Positions 1 through 6,162 of a stretch of DNA of 16,386 nt are shown here, in pieces. Position 1 is the first letter of the stretch; every line of letters starts with the position of its first letter. The translations under genes and the position numbers were made by a program. The DNA is from JAAAPF01 sp964481035 (GTDB taxonomy: Bacteria > Pseudomonadota > Alphaproteobacteria > Geminicoccales > Geminicoccaceae). The DNA is taken from positions 1 to 16,386 of the forward strand of contig CAYZSE010000077.1 of assembly GCA_964481035.1 (NCBI GenBank), written 5' to 3'. Below the pieces are notes generated by a model. It did not search any database. It had not been told where the DNA came from and was given only the letters and a program-made list of their open reading frames with translations.

Positions 1-25
1 TCGGCTCGAAGGGTTACCCTCGCCG

Positions 26-148
26 CTACGCGCTCAGCGCCTCCGGTTCGCTCGCCGCCTCCGCCTCGACGACGATCTTCCCGCCGCTGTCGAGCACGCA
101 GATGCTGGCGCGTTCCGGCGACACCTCGATCGCGGCAGCGTGCTCCAT
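26..148 (-). pseudogene. IS110-family transposase, N-terminal remnant
   Basis: The 40-residue reading frame resembles the start of the RuvC-like DEDD domain of IS110-family transposases: a first beta-strand (HAAAIEVS) followed by ASICVLDSGGKIV and a TEPEAL-like segment (ASEPEALSA). A TAG stop ends it at 26-28 and a second in-frame stop (TAA) lies at 14-16, so it cannot make a working transposase of about 300-400 residues. The first catalytic Asp of the usual LDVS motif reads Glu here (IEVS), which also suggests decay. The ATG has a good GAGGGA ribosome site 4 nt upstream. Only 53 bp separate this ATG from the stop of the neighbouring gene, too little for a full IS110 left end. Similarity is judged by eye over 40 residues. 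A short unrelated ORF is the alternative. Confidence 0.55.
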
Positions 149-201
149 GGTCGTCCCTCGATGAGGCACGGGCAGCGGCCGACGTCGACGCCGTAACCCC
201 A

Positions 202-1110
202 TCAATCCCAGGGACGAGCACCCGGACGCATCGGACCGGCGGCCGTCTGGGCGGTCAGGAGGTCGGCGACGATCAGCGCTTCGCTGACGCTGTGGGCGAT
301 GGCGTCGGCGCCGAGGGCCGCGGCGTCGACGTCGTCGTCGACCACCGCCGGGCCGCCGACGAGTATGCGCAGCCGCGCGTTGCACGAGGCGTCGCGGATG
401 GCCCGCACGGCGGCGCCGAGGTCGTCGAGCTGGTTGCGCGCGCCGAGCGAGAAGCCGACGAGGTCGAACGGCGTCGTGCCGACCGCCGCGAGCAGGTCGG
501 CCCGGCTGGCCCCGGGGAGGTCGGCGACCTGCCAGCCGGCGCGGCGGAAGAACTCGCCGACCATGAACAGGCCGAAGGTGTGCTGCGAGCGGGGCGCCGG
601 GGTCAAGAGGCAGGTCCCGCGATCGTGGCGCGCTCCGGCGACGAAGCTCGGGCTGAGCTCGGCGAGTGTCCGCTGCAGGCGCCACAGGCCGAGCGTCACC
701 GCGGTGAATTCGAGATCGTCGGTCGACCAGCGCTCGCCGAGCCGGCGCGCCGCCGGCGCCATGATCTCCAGGTAGATCTGCTCCAGGCCGACACCGCTGT
801 CGCGCCACGCCCGGATCTGCGCCTCGAGGTCGTCGGCGGTGGGGGCGACCAGCGCGTCCGCCAGCATCGCGACGTGCTGGTCGAGCGCATCGGATGCCGG
901 CCGGGGCGACGGTGCGTGCTGGCGCAGGAGCGCGGGCACGATGTCGCCCGCGATGATGTCCGCGAGGCAGTGCTCGTGGTCGACCGCGGTGGTGGTAGGA
1001 TCGGGCGAGATCGCGGCGGCGGTAGCCGGCTGCCGGGGCGTCGGCCGCGCGGCGTGGACGGAGGTCGCCGCGTGGTCACCGGGGCCGTCGGTCTTTTGCC
1101 AGCTCGCCAT
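202..1110 (-). CDS. Cobalamin (B12)-binding regulatory protein, AerR/PpaA-like
   Basis: A 302-residue soluble protein. Residues about 1-75 are low-complexity and probably disordered. Residues about 75-155 form the helical cap typical of this group (RRLGERWSTDDLEFTAVTLG, then a RLQRTL helix). Residues about 165-285 are a Rossmann-like B12-binding domain with QHTFG around His177, the expected axial cobalt ligand, and the loop VGGP at 251-254. This layout matches AerR/PpaA proteins, which in purple phototrophs antagonise the repressor PpsR/CrtJ in response to light through bound cobalamin. That role is known for the family and is not shown here. ATG 1110 was chosen because the cap begins well after it and the residues encoded upstream look like untranslated shadow. 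The ribosome site is weak. No photosynthesis genes or ppsR are in the window. A general B12-dependent regulator is an equally fair description. Confidence 0.82.
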   Translation of the reverse strand: MASWQKTDGPGDHAATSVHAARPTPRQPATAAAISPDPTTTAVDHEHCLADIIAGDIVPALLRQHAPSPRPASDALDQHVAMLADALVAPTADDLEAQIRAWRDSGVGLEQIYLEIMAPAARRLGERWSTDDLEFTAVTLGLWRLQRTLAELSPSFVAGARHDRGTCLLTPAPRSQHTFGLFMVGEFFRRAGWQVADLPGASRADLLAAVGTTPFDLVGFSLGARNQLDDLGAAVRAIRDASCNARLRILVGGPAVVDDDVDAAALGADAIAHSVSEALIVADLLTAQTAAGPMRPGARPWD

Positions 1111-1245
1111 CGTCTTGCTCGCCGCGCCCGTCGTTATTGGCCCGCCAGGGCATCTGCCGCCGCCCGCCCGGCTGTCGATACCGCGCGCTGGGCATCGACG
1201 AGACCGCCACGCCGCCGGCAGCGCCTCGCATCCTCCACTCGGCTC

Positions 1246-1271
1246 AACGGCTGTACGTGACCGAGCGTTCC
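1246..1271 (-). promoter_or_regulatory. Candidate EcfG-type (general stress response) promoter
   Basis: Read on the minus strand, GGAAC (1271-1267) is followed by a 17-nt spacer and CGTT (1249-1246). This is an exact fit to the GGAAC-N16/17-CGTT consensus of EcfG sigma factors in alphaproteobacteria. It points at the cobalamin-binding gene, whose ATG is at 1110, leaving a leader of roughly 125-130 nt. The rest of 1111-1353 shows no clear sigma-70 hexamers, no TGT-N12-ACA PpsR site and no further gene. Confidence 0.5.
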
Positions 1272-1353
1272 AACGAATTGGCCGGGAATATCCATCGCGT
1301 CCCCACGGCTTGGAACGCGACTTAGGTGGCGATTGCACGCCCGAAAGCGGCCA

Positions 1354-2949
1354 TCAGGCACGCGGCACGGGGCGCGGATCCTCTGAAAGTCGACCCATCG
1401 GGCCCGCCGGCGCCGCGGCGGCGACCGCGGAGGAGACGTCGGTCATGCCGACGCCGCGCCCCGTCACCGGATCGCGGGCGACGCCCGAGGGCGAGCCGTA
1501 GACCTTCGGAAAGACGAGCTGCTGGGCGAGCTCGACGGTGGCGAACTCGCGCCGGAGCGCGGCGATCGTCGCCGTGCCCAACCGCGGGTCGACGCGCACG
1601 CTGTCGCGCCCGGCGGCGTCGATCCGCGGGCTGTGGAACGCCGCCTCGAGGTCGAGGCCGTAGTCGAGCATGAAGGAAACGAGCTGAAGGGTACACGGCA
1701 CGATGTGGTTGGCGCCGGACGCTCCGACGGCGAAGCGTGCGCGGGCGTCCCCGACGACCACCGTCGGGCACATGTTCGAGGCGTTGATCCTCAGCCCGGC
1801 CCGCATGGTGGTGGGAGAACCGGGCTGCGGATCGAAATAGGCGATGGCGTTGTTCATGAGCACGCCGGTGCGCGGCGAGACGACGCCGGCGCCGAAGCGG
1901 TTCAAGAGCGTGAAGGTGAGCGCCACCATGTTGCCGTCGCGATCGACGACGCCGAGGTGCGAGGTGCAGCCCGTCGTCGGCGCGGCCCGCCCCAGCTTCT
2001 GCTCGTGGCGGCGAAAGGCGTGGTCCAGCGCCTCGGCGTAGACCGTCCATGCCTCCGGGCCGAGGCCGGCGCTCCGGTCGAGATGCGCCTCGACGTGGGC
2101 GAGGGCGTCCGTGAGCCGCGGGCCGCCCGAGGTCGGCCCCGCGGTGTAGACGGCGGCGCGCCGGTGGTGGGCCATGGGGGCGTCGAACTCGGCGACCCGG
2201 TAGGCGGCGAGGTCGTCGAGGCTGATCCTGGAACCGAGGGCGCGCAGGTCCTCGACCAGCAGCGCGCCGCGCCGCCCGCCGTAGAGGGCTTGCGGGCCCT
2301 CGTCGGCGATGGCGCGGTAGGTGGCCTGGAGCGCGGGGTTGGGCAGGTGACGCTCGGGCGGGGGCGGCAGGCCGCCGGGTAGGAACCACGCCCGGGCGCC
2401 CGGATCACGTGAGAGCTTGGCCGCCTCGAGGGCGATCATCAAGGTCGCGTGCCAGTCGACCGGCAGCCCCCGCTCGAGCAGCCGAAGGCTCGGCGCCATG
2501 GCGCGGTCGAGGTCGAGCCGGCCGAAGCGCCTGCTCGCGTGGGCGAGGCCGGCGACGGCGCCGGGGATCAGCACCGCGAGCGGACCTTCGGCGTTGCGGT
2601 TGTCGCGCACGCCCGCAAAGCCCATCAGGCCAGGCGGGACGGCCGGATCGAGCGGGTAGTCCTCGACGCGGACATCTTCTGGCAACACGCCCTGGAAGTC
2701 GAGCGCCACCGCGCGCCGCTCGGCCGCGAGCCAGGCGACCAGGAAGCCGGCGCCGCCGACGCCGCACATCCACGGCTCGACCACGCCGAGCGCGAAGGCG
2801 GTGGCGACCGCCGCGTCGACGGCGTTGCCGCCGTCGTGCAGCACCGCAGCACCGGCGCGGGCGGCGAGATGGTGCTGGGCGGCGACCACGCCCGCGTCGC
2901 TCACGACCGCGCCCTTGGTGACGCGCCAATGCTCGACCTCGACGTTCAC
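1354..2949 (-). CDS. Gamma-glutamyltransferase-family Ntn-hydrolase (divergent)
   Basis: A 531-residue protein with the full length and fold markers of gamma-glutamyltransferases, which self-cleave and transfer or hydrolyse gamma-glutamyl groups such as that of glutathione. The N-terminal part has DGGNAVDAAVATAFALGVVEP (39-59) and a GVGGAGF loop. The small-subunit part starts at the expected nucleophile Thr329 in CTSHLGVVDRDGN. Residues that bind the glutamyl group differ from the E. coli enzyme by my alignment: LDFR is LDFQ (Gln86 in place of Arg114), SSM.P is SNMCP (391-395), GSPGG is GASGA (409-413), and the Asn411 position is Leu349. No signal peptide is visible, unlike typical periplasmic members. 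The GTG start overlaps the lipocalin stop (GTGA), implying coupled translation. It is last in the nhaA operon. The family is secure; the substrate is not. Confidence 0.88.
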   Translation of the reverse strand: MNVEVEHWRVTKGAVVSDAGVVAAQHHLAARAGAAVLHDGGNAVDAAVATAFALGVVEPWMCGVGGAGFLVAWLAAERRAVALDFQGVLPEDVRVEDYPLDPAVPPGLMGFAGVRDNRNAEGPLAVLIPGAVAGLAHASRRFGRLDLDRAMAPSLRLLERGLPVDWHATLMIALEAAKLSRDPGARAWFLPGGLPPPPERHLPNPALQATYRAIADEGPQALYGGRRGALLVEDLRALGSRISLDDLAAYRVAEFDAPMAHHRRAAVYTAGPTSGGPRLTDALAHVEAHLDRSAGLGPEAWTVYAEALDHAFRRHEQKLGRAAPTTGCTSHLGVVDRDGNMVALTFTLLNRFGAGVVSPRTGVLMNNAIAYFDPQPGSPTTMRAGLRINASNMCPTVVVGDARARFAVGASGANHIVPCTLQLVSFMLDYGLDLEAAFHSPRIDAAGRDSVRVDPRLGTATIAALRREFATVELAQQLVFPKVYGSPSGVARDPVTGRGVGMTDVSSAVAAAAPAGPMGRLSEDPRPVPRA

Positions 2950-3530
2950 GGCGCCGCGGCGCCGTCCGCCACCACCTCGCAGAGCGGGCGCCGCGGCTCG
3001 CCTTCCTGGCCTGGCGACATCAAAAGCCGGCAGGTGTCGTAGCCGGCTTGCGCATAGGCGCGCTCGATCCGGGCCAGGACGGCGAGGTCGAGGTCCGGCT
3101 CGCGGGCGAGGATCCAGGCATAGTCGCGCGAGGGATGCGCCACGGCCGACCAGCGATAGTCCGCGTCGAGGGCGATCACCACATAGTCGCCGGCCGCGAA
3201 CCACAGAGGCCGGCCGAGAAGGCTCAAGAAGGTGACCTCCAGCGCCGCCTGGTCGGTGCGGCCGGCGAAGCGAGCCCGGCCGAGCGCCCGGTCGCGCTCC
3301 GCCGAGGCCGTGTCGCAGGCGTTGAGGACGACGATCTGGCCGGGGCTTGCGGCAGGGGCGTAGGTTGCGGTCGTCGCGGCGACGCACTGGTCTTGGAACC
3401 AGGCCGGAATGCTGGCGATCTCGTGCCAGGTGCCGAGATAGCGCTCGACCGAGAAGTCGCCCACCGGCGTCACCGCGCCGGCCCACGCCGGGCCGGCCAC
3501 GAGGCAGCCGATGAGGAGCGCGCGGATCAT
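2946..3530 (-). CDS. Secreted lipocalin family protein (Blc-like)
   Basis: A 194-residue protein with an N-terminal signal peptide (MIRALLIGCLVAGPAWA, probable cleavage after AWA near residue 17). The lipocalin signature follows: YLGTWHEIASIP (31-42), the middle strands with NACDT (70-74), and the C-terminal SRDYAWILAREP (134-145). Cys49 and Cys167 are placed where bacterial lipocalins often form a disulfide. Bacterial lipocalins bind fatty acids, lysophospholipids or other small hydrophobic ligands at the cell envelope. E. coli Blc is a lipoprotein. Here the only candidate lipid-modified Cys (residue 9, LLIGC) is too near the N-terminus, so a soluble periplasmic protein is more likely. The ATG overlaps the ureohydrolase stop (ATGA) and the stop overlaps the start of the gamma-glutamyltransferase-like gene, so it is embedded in the operon. 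Length is slightly above Blc. Confidence 0.87.
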   Translation of the reverse strand: MIRALLIGCLVAGPAWAGAVTPVGDFSVERYLGTWHEIASIPAWFQDQCVAATTATYAPAASPGQIVVLNACDTASAERDRALGRARFAGRTDQAALEVTFLSLLGRPLWFAAGDYVVIALDADYRWSAVAHPSRDYAWILAREPDLDLAVLARIERAYAQAGYDTCRLLMSPGQEGEPRRPLCEVVADGAAAP

Positions 3531-4504
3531 GCGTCCCGCCGGCGCGCGACGTTCTCCGCCACCACGCAGAGGATCTCGAAGAGCAGGCTTGCGCCGACCC
3601 AAGCGGTGTTGCTGGTGGGATCGAAGGGCGGGCTCACCTCGACCAGGTCGGCGCCGACGATGTCGAGGCCGCGCAGGAGCCGCAGCATGTGCTGGGCCTC
3701 GTGGACGAAGATGCCGCCGACCTCGGGCGTGCCGGTGCCCGGCGCCTGGCTGGGGTCGATGGCGTCGATGTCGAAGCTGACATAGAGCGGCGCGGCGCCG
3801 ACGAGGTCACGGGCCTCGGCCATGACCGCGTCGCCGCCGCGGGCGCGCAGCTCCTCGATCATGACCATCCGCACGCCGTGCGCCTCGCCGAAGGCGACGT
3901 CGCTCATGTCGATCGAGGTGCCGCGCAGGCCGATCTGGACGACGCGTCGCGGGTCGAGCAGCCCCTCCTCGATGGCCCGGCGAAAGGGGGTGCCGTGGCT
4001 GTCGTAGCCGCCGTAATAGGGCGCGTAGAGGTCCGAATGGGCGTCGAAATGGAGCATCCCGACCGGGCCGCGCTGGTCCGACAGGCCGCGCAGGATCGGC
4101 CACGACAGCAGGTGGTCGCCGCCGACGCTGAGCGGCACCACGCCCGCCGCCCGGACGGCGGCGATGTGCGCGGCGACGCGCCCGATCGTGTCGTCGATGC
4201 TCAAAGGGTTGACCGGCGCGTCGCCGAGGTCGGCGCAGCGGGCGAGGTGGAACGGTCGGACCCCGGTCGCCTGGTTCATCAGGCGAATCATCGTCGAGGC
4301 GTCGCGCAGCGCGCGCGGCCCATGGCGCGCGCCGGGGCGGTTGGAGGTCGCGGAATCGAACGGGATGCCGATGAGCCCGATGTCGACGTCGGCGAGGGCG
4401 TCGAGCGTCCGCTGGGGGAGCCGCATGAAGCTGGCGATGCCCGCGAAGCGCGGCAGCACGTTGCCGGGGACGGGCAGGAAGCGGGCGTCGAAGGCTTCGT
4501 TCAT
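3527..4504 (-). CDS. Agmatinase/ureohydrolase family protein (SpeB-like)
   Basis: A 325-residue binuclear-metal ureohydrolase that would split urea from a guanidino compound. All metal ligands are visible: His131 in GGDH, Asp154/His156/Asp158 in HFDAHSD, and Asp245/Asp247 in SFDIDAIDP followed by PGTGTPEVGG. The segment YDSHGTPFRRA (167-177) sits in the substrate-specificity loop. Agmatinase (agmatine to putrescine plus urea) is the default name, but guanidinobutyrase, guanidinopropionase and guanidine hydrolase share these motifs and cannot be separated by eye. ATG 4504 is preferred over an upstream ATG at 4561 because the extra 19 residues are basic, unlike the family, and would overlap nhaA. 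It lies 25 nt after nhaA and overlaps the lipocalin start. No speA or urease gene is present in the window. Confidence 0.88.
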   Translation of the reverse strand: MNEAFDARFLPVPGNVLPRFAGIASFMRLPQRTLDALADVDIGLIGIPFDSATSNRPGARHGPRALRDASTMIRLMNQATGVRPFHLARCADLGDAPVNPLSIDDTIGRVAAHIAAVRAAGVVPLSVGGDHLLSWPILRGLSDQRGPVGMLHFDAHSDLYAPYYGGYDSHGTPFRRAIEEGLLDPRRVVQIGLRGTSIDMSDVAFGEAHGVRMVMIEELRARGGDAVMAEARDLVGAAPLYVSFDIDAIDPSQAPGTGTPEVGGIFVHEAQHMLRLLRGLDIVGADLVEVSPPFDPTSNTAWVGASLLFEILCVVAENVARRRDA

Positions 4505-4529
4505 GGCGCATCCATCCAGCGAAGGTCGG

Positions 4530-5891
4530 CTACTCCGCCGCCTCGTCTTGGGCCTCGGCACTGCCCGCTGGAAACGCTCGGGCGAGGAGGACGAAGCCCA
4601 GCACGGCCGAGATCACCGAGGCGCTGAGCACGCCGATCTTGGCCTGGTCGAGCTCCATCGACGCGCCGAAGGCGAGGTTGGCGACGAACAGGGCCATGGT
4701 GAAGCCGATGCCGCCGAGGCAGCCGATGCCGACGACGCCCGTCCAGCTGCCGCCGCGCGGGAACGCCGCGAGGCCGAAGGCGACGGCCACCCACGCGAAG
4801 AGGGCGATGCCGATCGGCTTGCCGACGAGCAGCCCGAAGAACGCGCCGAGGGTCGGCAGACCGATCAGCGACGTCTCCGCCGCGTGCTGGGCCATCTCGG
4901 GCATGTGCGGATGGCCGCCGCCGAGCGCGACGCCGGCGTTGAAGATGGCGAAGACCGGCATGATGACGAAGGCGACCCAGGGGCTCAAGGTGTGCTCGAA
5001 CCGCATCAGCGGGCTCTGGACGCGGTCGACGAGGTAGCTGATCCGCTCGACCTTCACGTCGACGCCGCCCGTCGGCGGGAGCATCATCTCGCGGACCTCG
5101 GCCTCGAGGTCCTCGGAGGTGAGCTTGCCGCCGAGCGGTATGGCCAAGGCCATGAGCACACCCGCGATGGTCGCGTGGACGCCGCTCTCGTGCATGAAGT
5201 ACCAGCAGACTGCGCCGAGGATGAGGAACATCCCCGCCCGGGCGTGGCCGAAGCGGCCGTAGAGCAGCGCCAACGCCCACACGGCGAGCGAGATCAAGAG
5301 CGCCTCGACGTGCAGGTCGGCCGTGTAGAAGAGCGCGATGACCAGCACCGCGCCCAGATCGTCGACGATGGCGAGGGCGAGGAGAAACACCTTGAGGCCG
5401 AGCGGCACACGGTCGCCGATGAGCGCGAGCACGCCGACCGCGAAGGCGATGTCGGTCGCCATCGGGATGCCCCAGCCGCGCAAGGTGGGCTCGCCCCAAT
5501 TGATCGCCGTGTAGATGAGCGCCGGGGCGACCATGCCGCCGAGCGCGCCGGCGATGGGCAGCGCCGCACGCCGGACGCCGGCGAGCTCGCCGACGAGGAA
5601 CTCGCGCTTGATCTCCAGGCCGACGACGAAAAAGAAGATCGCCATCAACACGTCGTTGACGAAATGCACGAGGTGCAGCTCGAGATGAAACGGCCCGAAG
5701 ACGATCGCCGTTTCCAGCTCCATCATGTGGAAATAGGCAGCGGCCCAGGGCGAATTGGCCCAGGCGAAGGCGAGCGCGGCGCAGGCGATGAGCACCAGGC
5801 CGCTGGCGCTCGGCGCGGAGAGCAGCCGGCGAACCGGAGCGGTGAGACGATCGGTGACCGTCAGGGTCTGGGCGGGGCTGACCGCGGCCAT
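4530..5891 (-). CDS. nhaA: Na+/H+ antiporter NhaA
   Basis: A 453-residue inner-membrane protein with about 12 hydrophobic segments, which exchanges cytoplasmic Na+ for external protons and supports growth in salt or at alkaline pH. The unwound-helix motif ATDIAFAVGVLAL carries Asp147 (E. coli Asp133), and LALAIVDDLGA carries Asp177-Asp178 (E. coli Asp163-Asp164), the ion-binding pair. VVGLEIKREF (89-98) is also conserved. It is about 65 residues longer than E. coli NhaA. The extra length is mostly a charged cytoplasmic loop (about 255-300, with EDLEAEVREMM) and a longer N-terminus. No alternative GTG or TTG start exists downstream before the first membrane helix, so ATG 5891 is used although no ribosome site precedes it. 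It is first in the four-gene minus-strand operon. Confidence 0.95.
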   Translation of the reverse strand: MAAVSPAQTLTVTDRLTAPVRRLLSAPSASGLVLIACAALAFAWANSPWAAAYFHMMELETAIVFGPFHLELHLVHFVNDVLMAIFFFVVGLEIKREFLVGELAGVRRAALPIAGALGGMVAPALIYTAINWGEPTLRGWGIPMATDIAFAVGVLALIGDRVPLGLKVFLLALAIVDDLGAVLVIALFYTADLHVEALLISLAVWALALLYGRFGHARAGMFLILGAVCWYFMHESGVHATIAGVLMALAIPLGGKLTSEDLEAEVREMMLPPTGGVDVKVERISYLVDRVQSPLMRFEHTLSPWVAFVIMPVFAIFNAGVALGGGHPHMPEMAQHAAETSLIGLPTLGAFFGLLVGKPIGIALFAWVAVAFGLAAFPRGGSWTGVVGIGCLGGIGFTMALFVANLAFGASMELDQAKIGVLSASVISAVLGFVLLARAFPAGSAEAQDEAAE

Positions 5892-5900
5892 GAGGAGGTG
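5892..5900 (-). promoter_or_regulatory. Anti-Shine-Dalgarno-like leader abutting the nhaA start
   Basis: On the nhaA mRNA the nine bases directly before the AUG are CACCTCCTC. This repeats the core of the 16S rRNA 3' end (CACCTCCT) and is the opposite of a ribosome-binding site. No GGAGG-like element is seen in the preceding 20 nt. The meaning is unknown: it may be chance, or it may mean low or conditional initiation. Confidence 0.3.
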
Positions 5901-6057
5901 TGTCCGTCCCGGTCTTGTGGTCGACGCGTGCGGCGGGTTCTATGCGGACCCGGTGCGGCCGGGGTCAAGGGGGCGCTGCCGACGGGCGGGCCGGGTGGTG
6001 CGTCGCGGGGCGCGAGCGGCGACCGAAACCCAGCCTGACATCGTTCTAAAAAATCGC
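5901..6057. other. Divergent nhaA/suf intergenic region, nhaA-proximal part
   Basis: This is the nhaA side of the spacer between nhaA and the suf regulator. It is GC-rich and codes for nothing recognisable in either strand. No convincing sigma-70 promoter for nhaA could be placed. A short AT-rich run (CTAAAAAAT, about 6046-6054) marks the boundary with the suf promoter elements. Confidence 0.4.
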
Positions 6058-6083
6058 GCAAACGCAGGCGTTTCGGTGTTTGC
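6058..6083. repeat. Nested inverted repeats upstream of the suf promoter
   Basis: GCAAAC (6058-6063) pairs with GTTTGC (6078-6083), with half-site starts 20 bp apart, about two helical turns. Inside it, AAACGC (6060-6065) pairs with GCGTTT (6068-6073) around an AG centre. They lie 15 bp upstream of the suf -35 element and could be operators for a dimeric regulator of suf or nhaA. No protein is assigned. Confidence 0.35.
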
Positions 6084-6097
6084 CCCGGGGATCGCGC

Positions 6098-6127
6098 TTG
6101 ACAGCTCCGAAGTCGGAGGCATATCCC
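6098..6127 (+). promoter_or_regulatory. Probable suf operon promoter with overlapping inverted repeat
   Basis: A perfect TTGACA (-35, 6098-6103) is followed after 17-18 bp by ATATCC/TATCCC (-10, 6121-6127). The spacer holds a perfect inverted repeat CTCCGA-AG-TCGGAG (6105-6118). The stretch from TTGAC to AGTCGG also resembles an IscR type 1 site (YYGACT...AGTCRR) with 7 rather than 5 bp between halves. A repressor bound here would block polymerase, fitting autoregulation by the first gene of the operon. The binding protein is inferred. Confidence 0.55.
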
Positions 6128-6162
6128 AAAGCGAACCTACACGGTCCCTTTTGGGAGTGGGC

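Noticed and set aside
292..1260. A 322-residue open frame on the plus strand opposite the B12-binding gene
   Set aside because: Arg/Gly/Ala-rich with no family resemblance. It is the shadow of a GC-rich gene whose minus-strand product has clear motifs.
1171..1275. PpsR/CrtJ-type TGT-N12-ACA operator upstream of the B12-binding gene
   Set aside because: The TGT triplets at about 1173 and 1252 are not followed by ACA at the right spacing.
1111..1338. A 76-residue N-terminal extension of the B12-binding protein from an upstream ATG at 1338
   Set aside because: The extra residues are Arg/Pro/Ser-rich without family match, would overlap the candidate EcfG promoter, and the cap domain starts well after ATG 1110.
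2950..3486. Extension of the gamma-glutamyltransferase-like frame upstream to give 710 residues
   Set aside because: The extension is the frame-shifted shadow of the lipocalin gene. The GTG overlapping the lipocalin stop is a natural start and gives a normal family length.
4164..6038. A 624-residue open frame on the plus strand opposite nhaA
   Set aside because: Highly charged, His/Asp/Glu/Arg-rich low-complexity translation, the mirror of hydrophobic membrane-helix codons. nhaA on the other strand is unmistakable.
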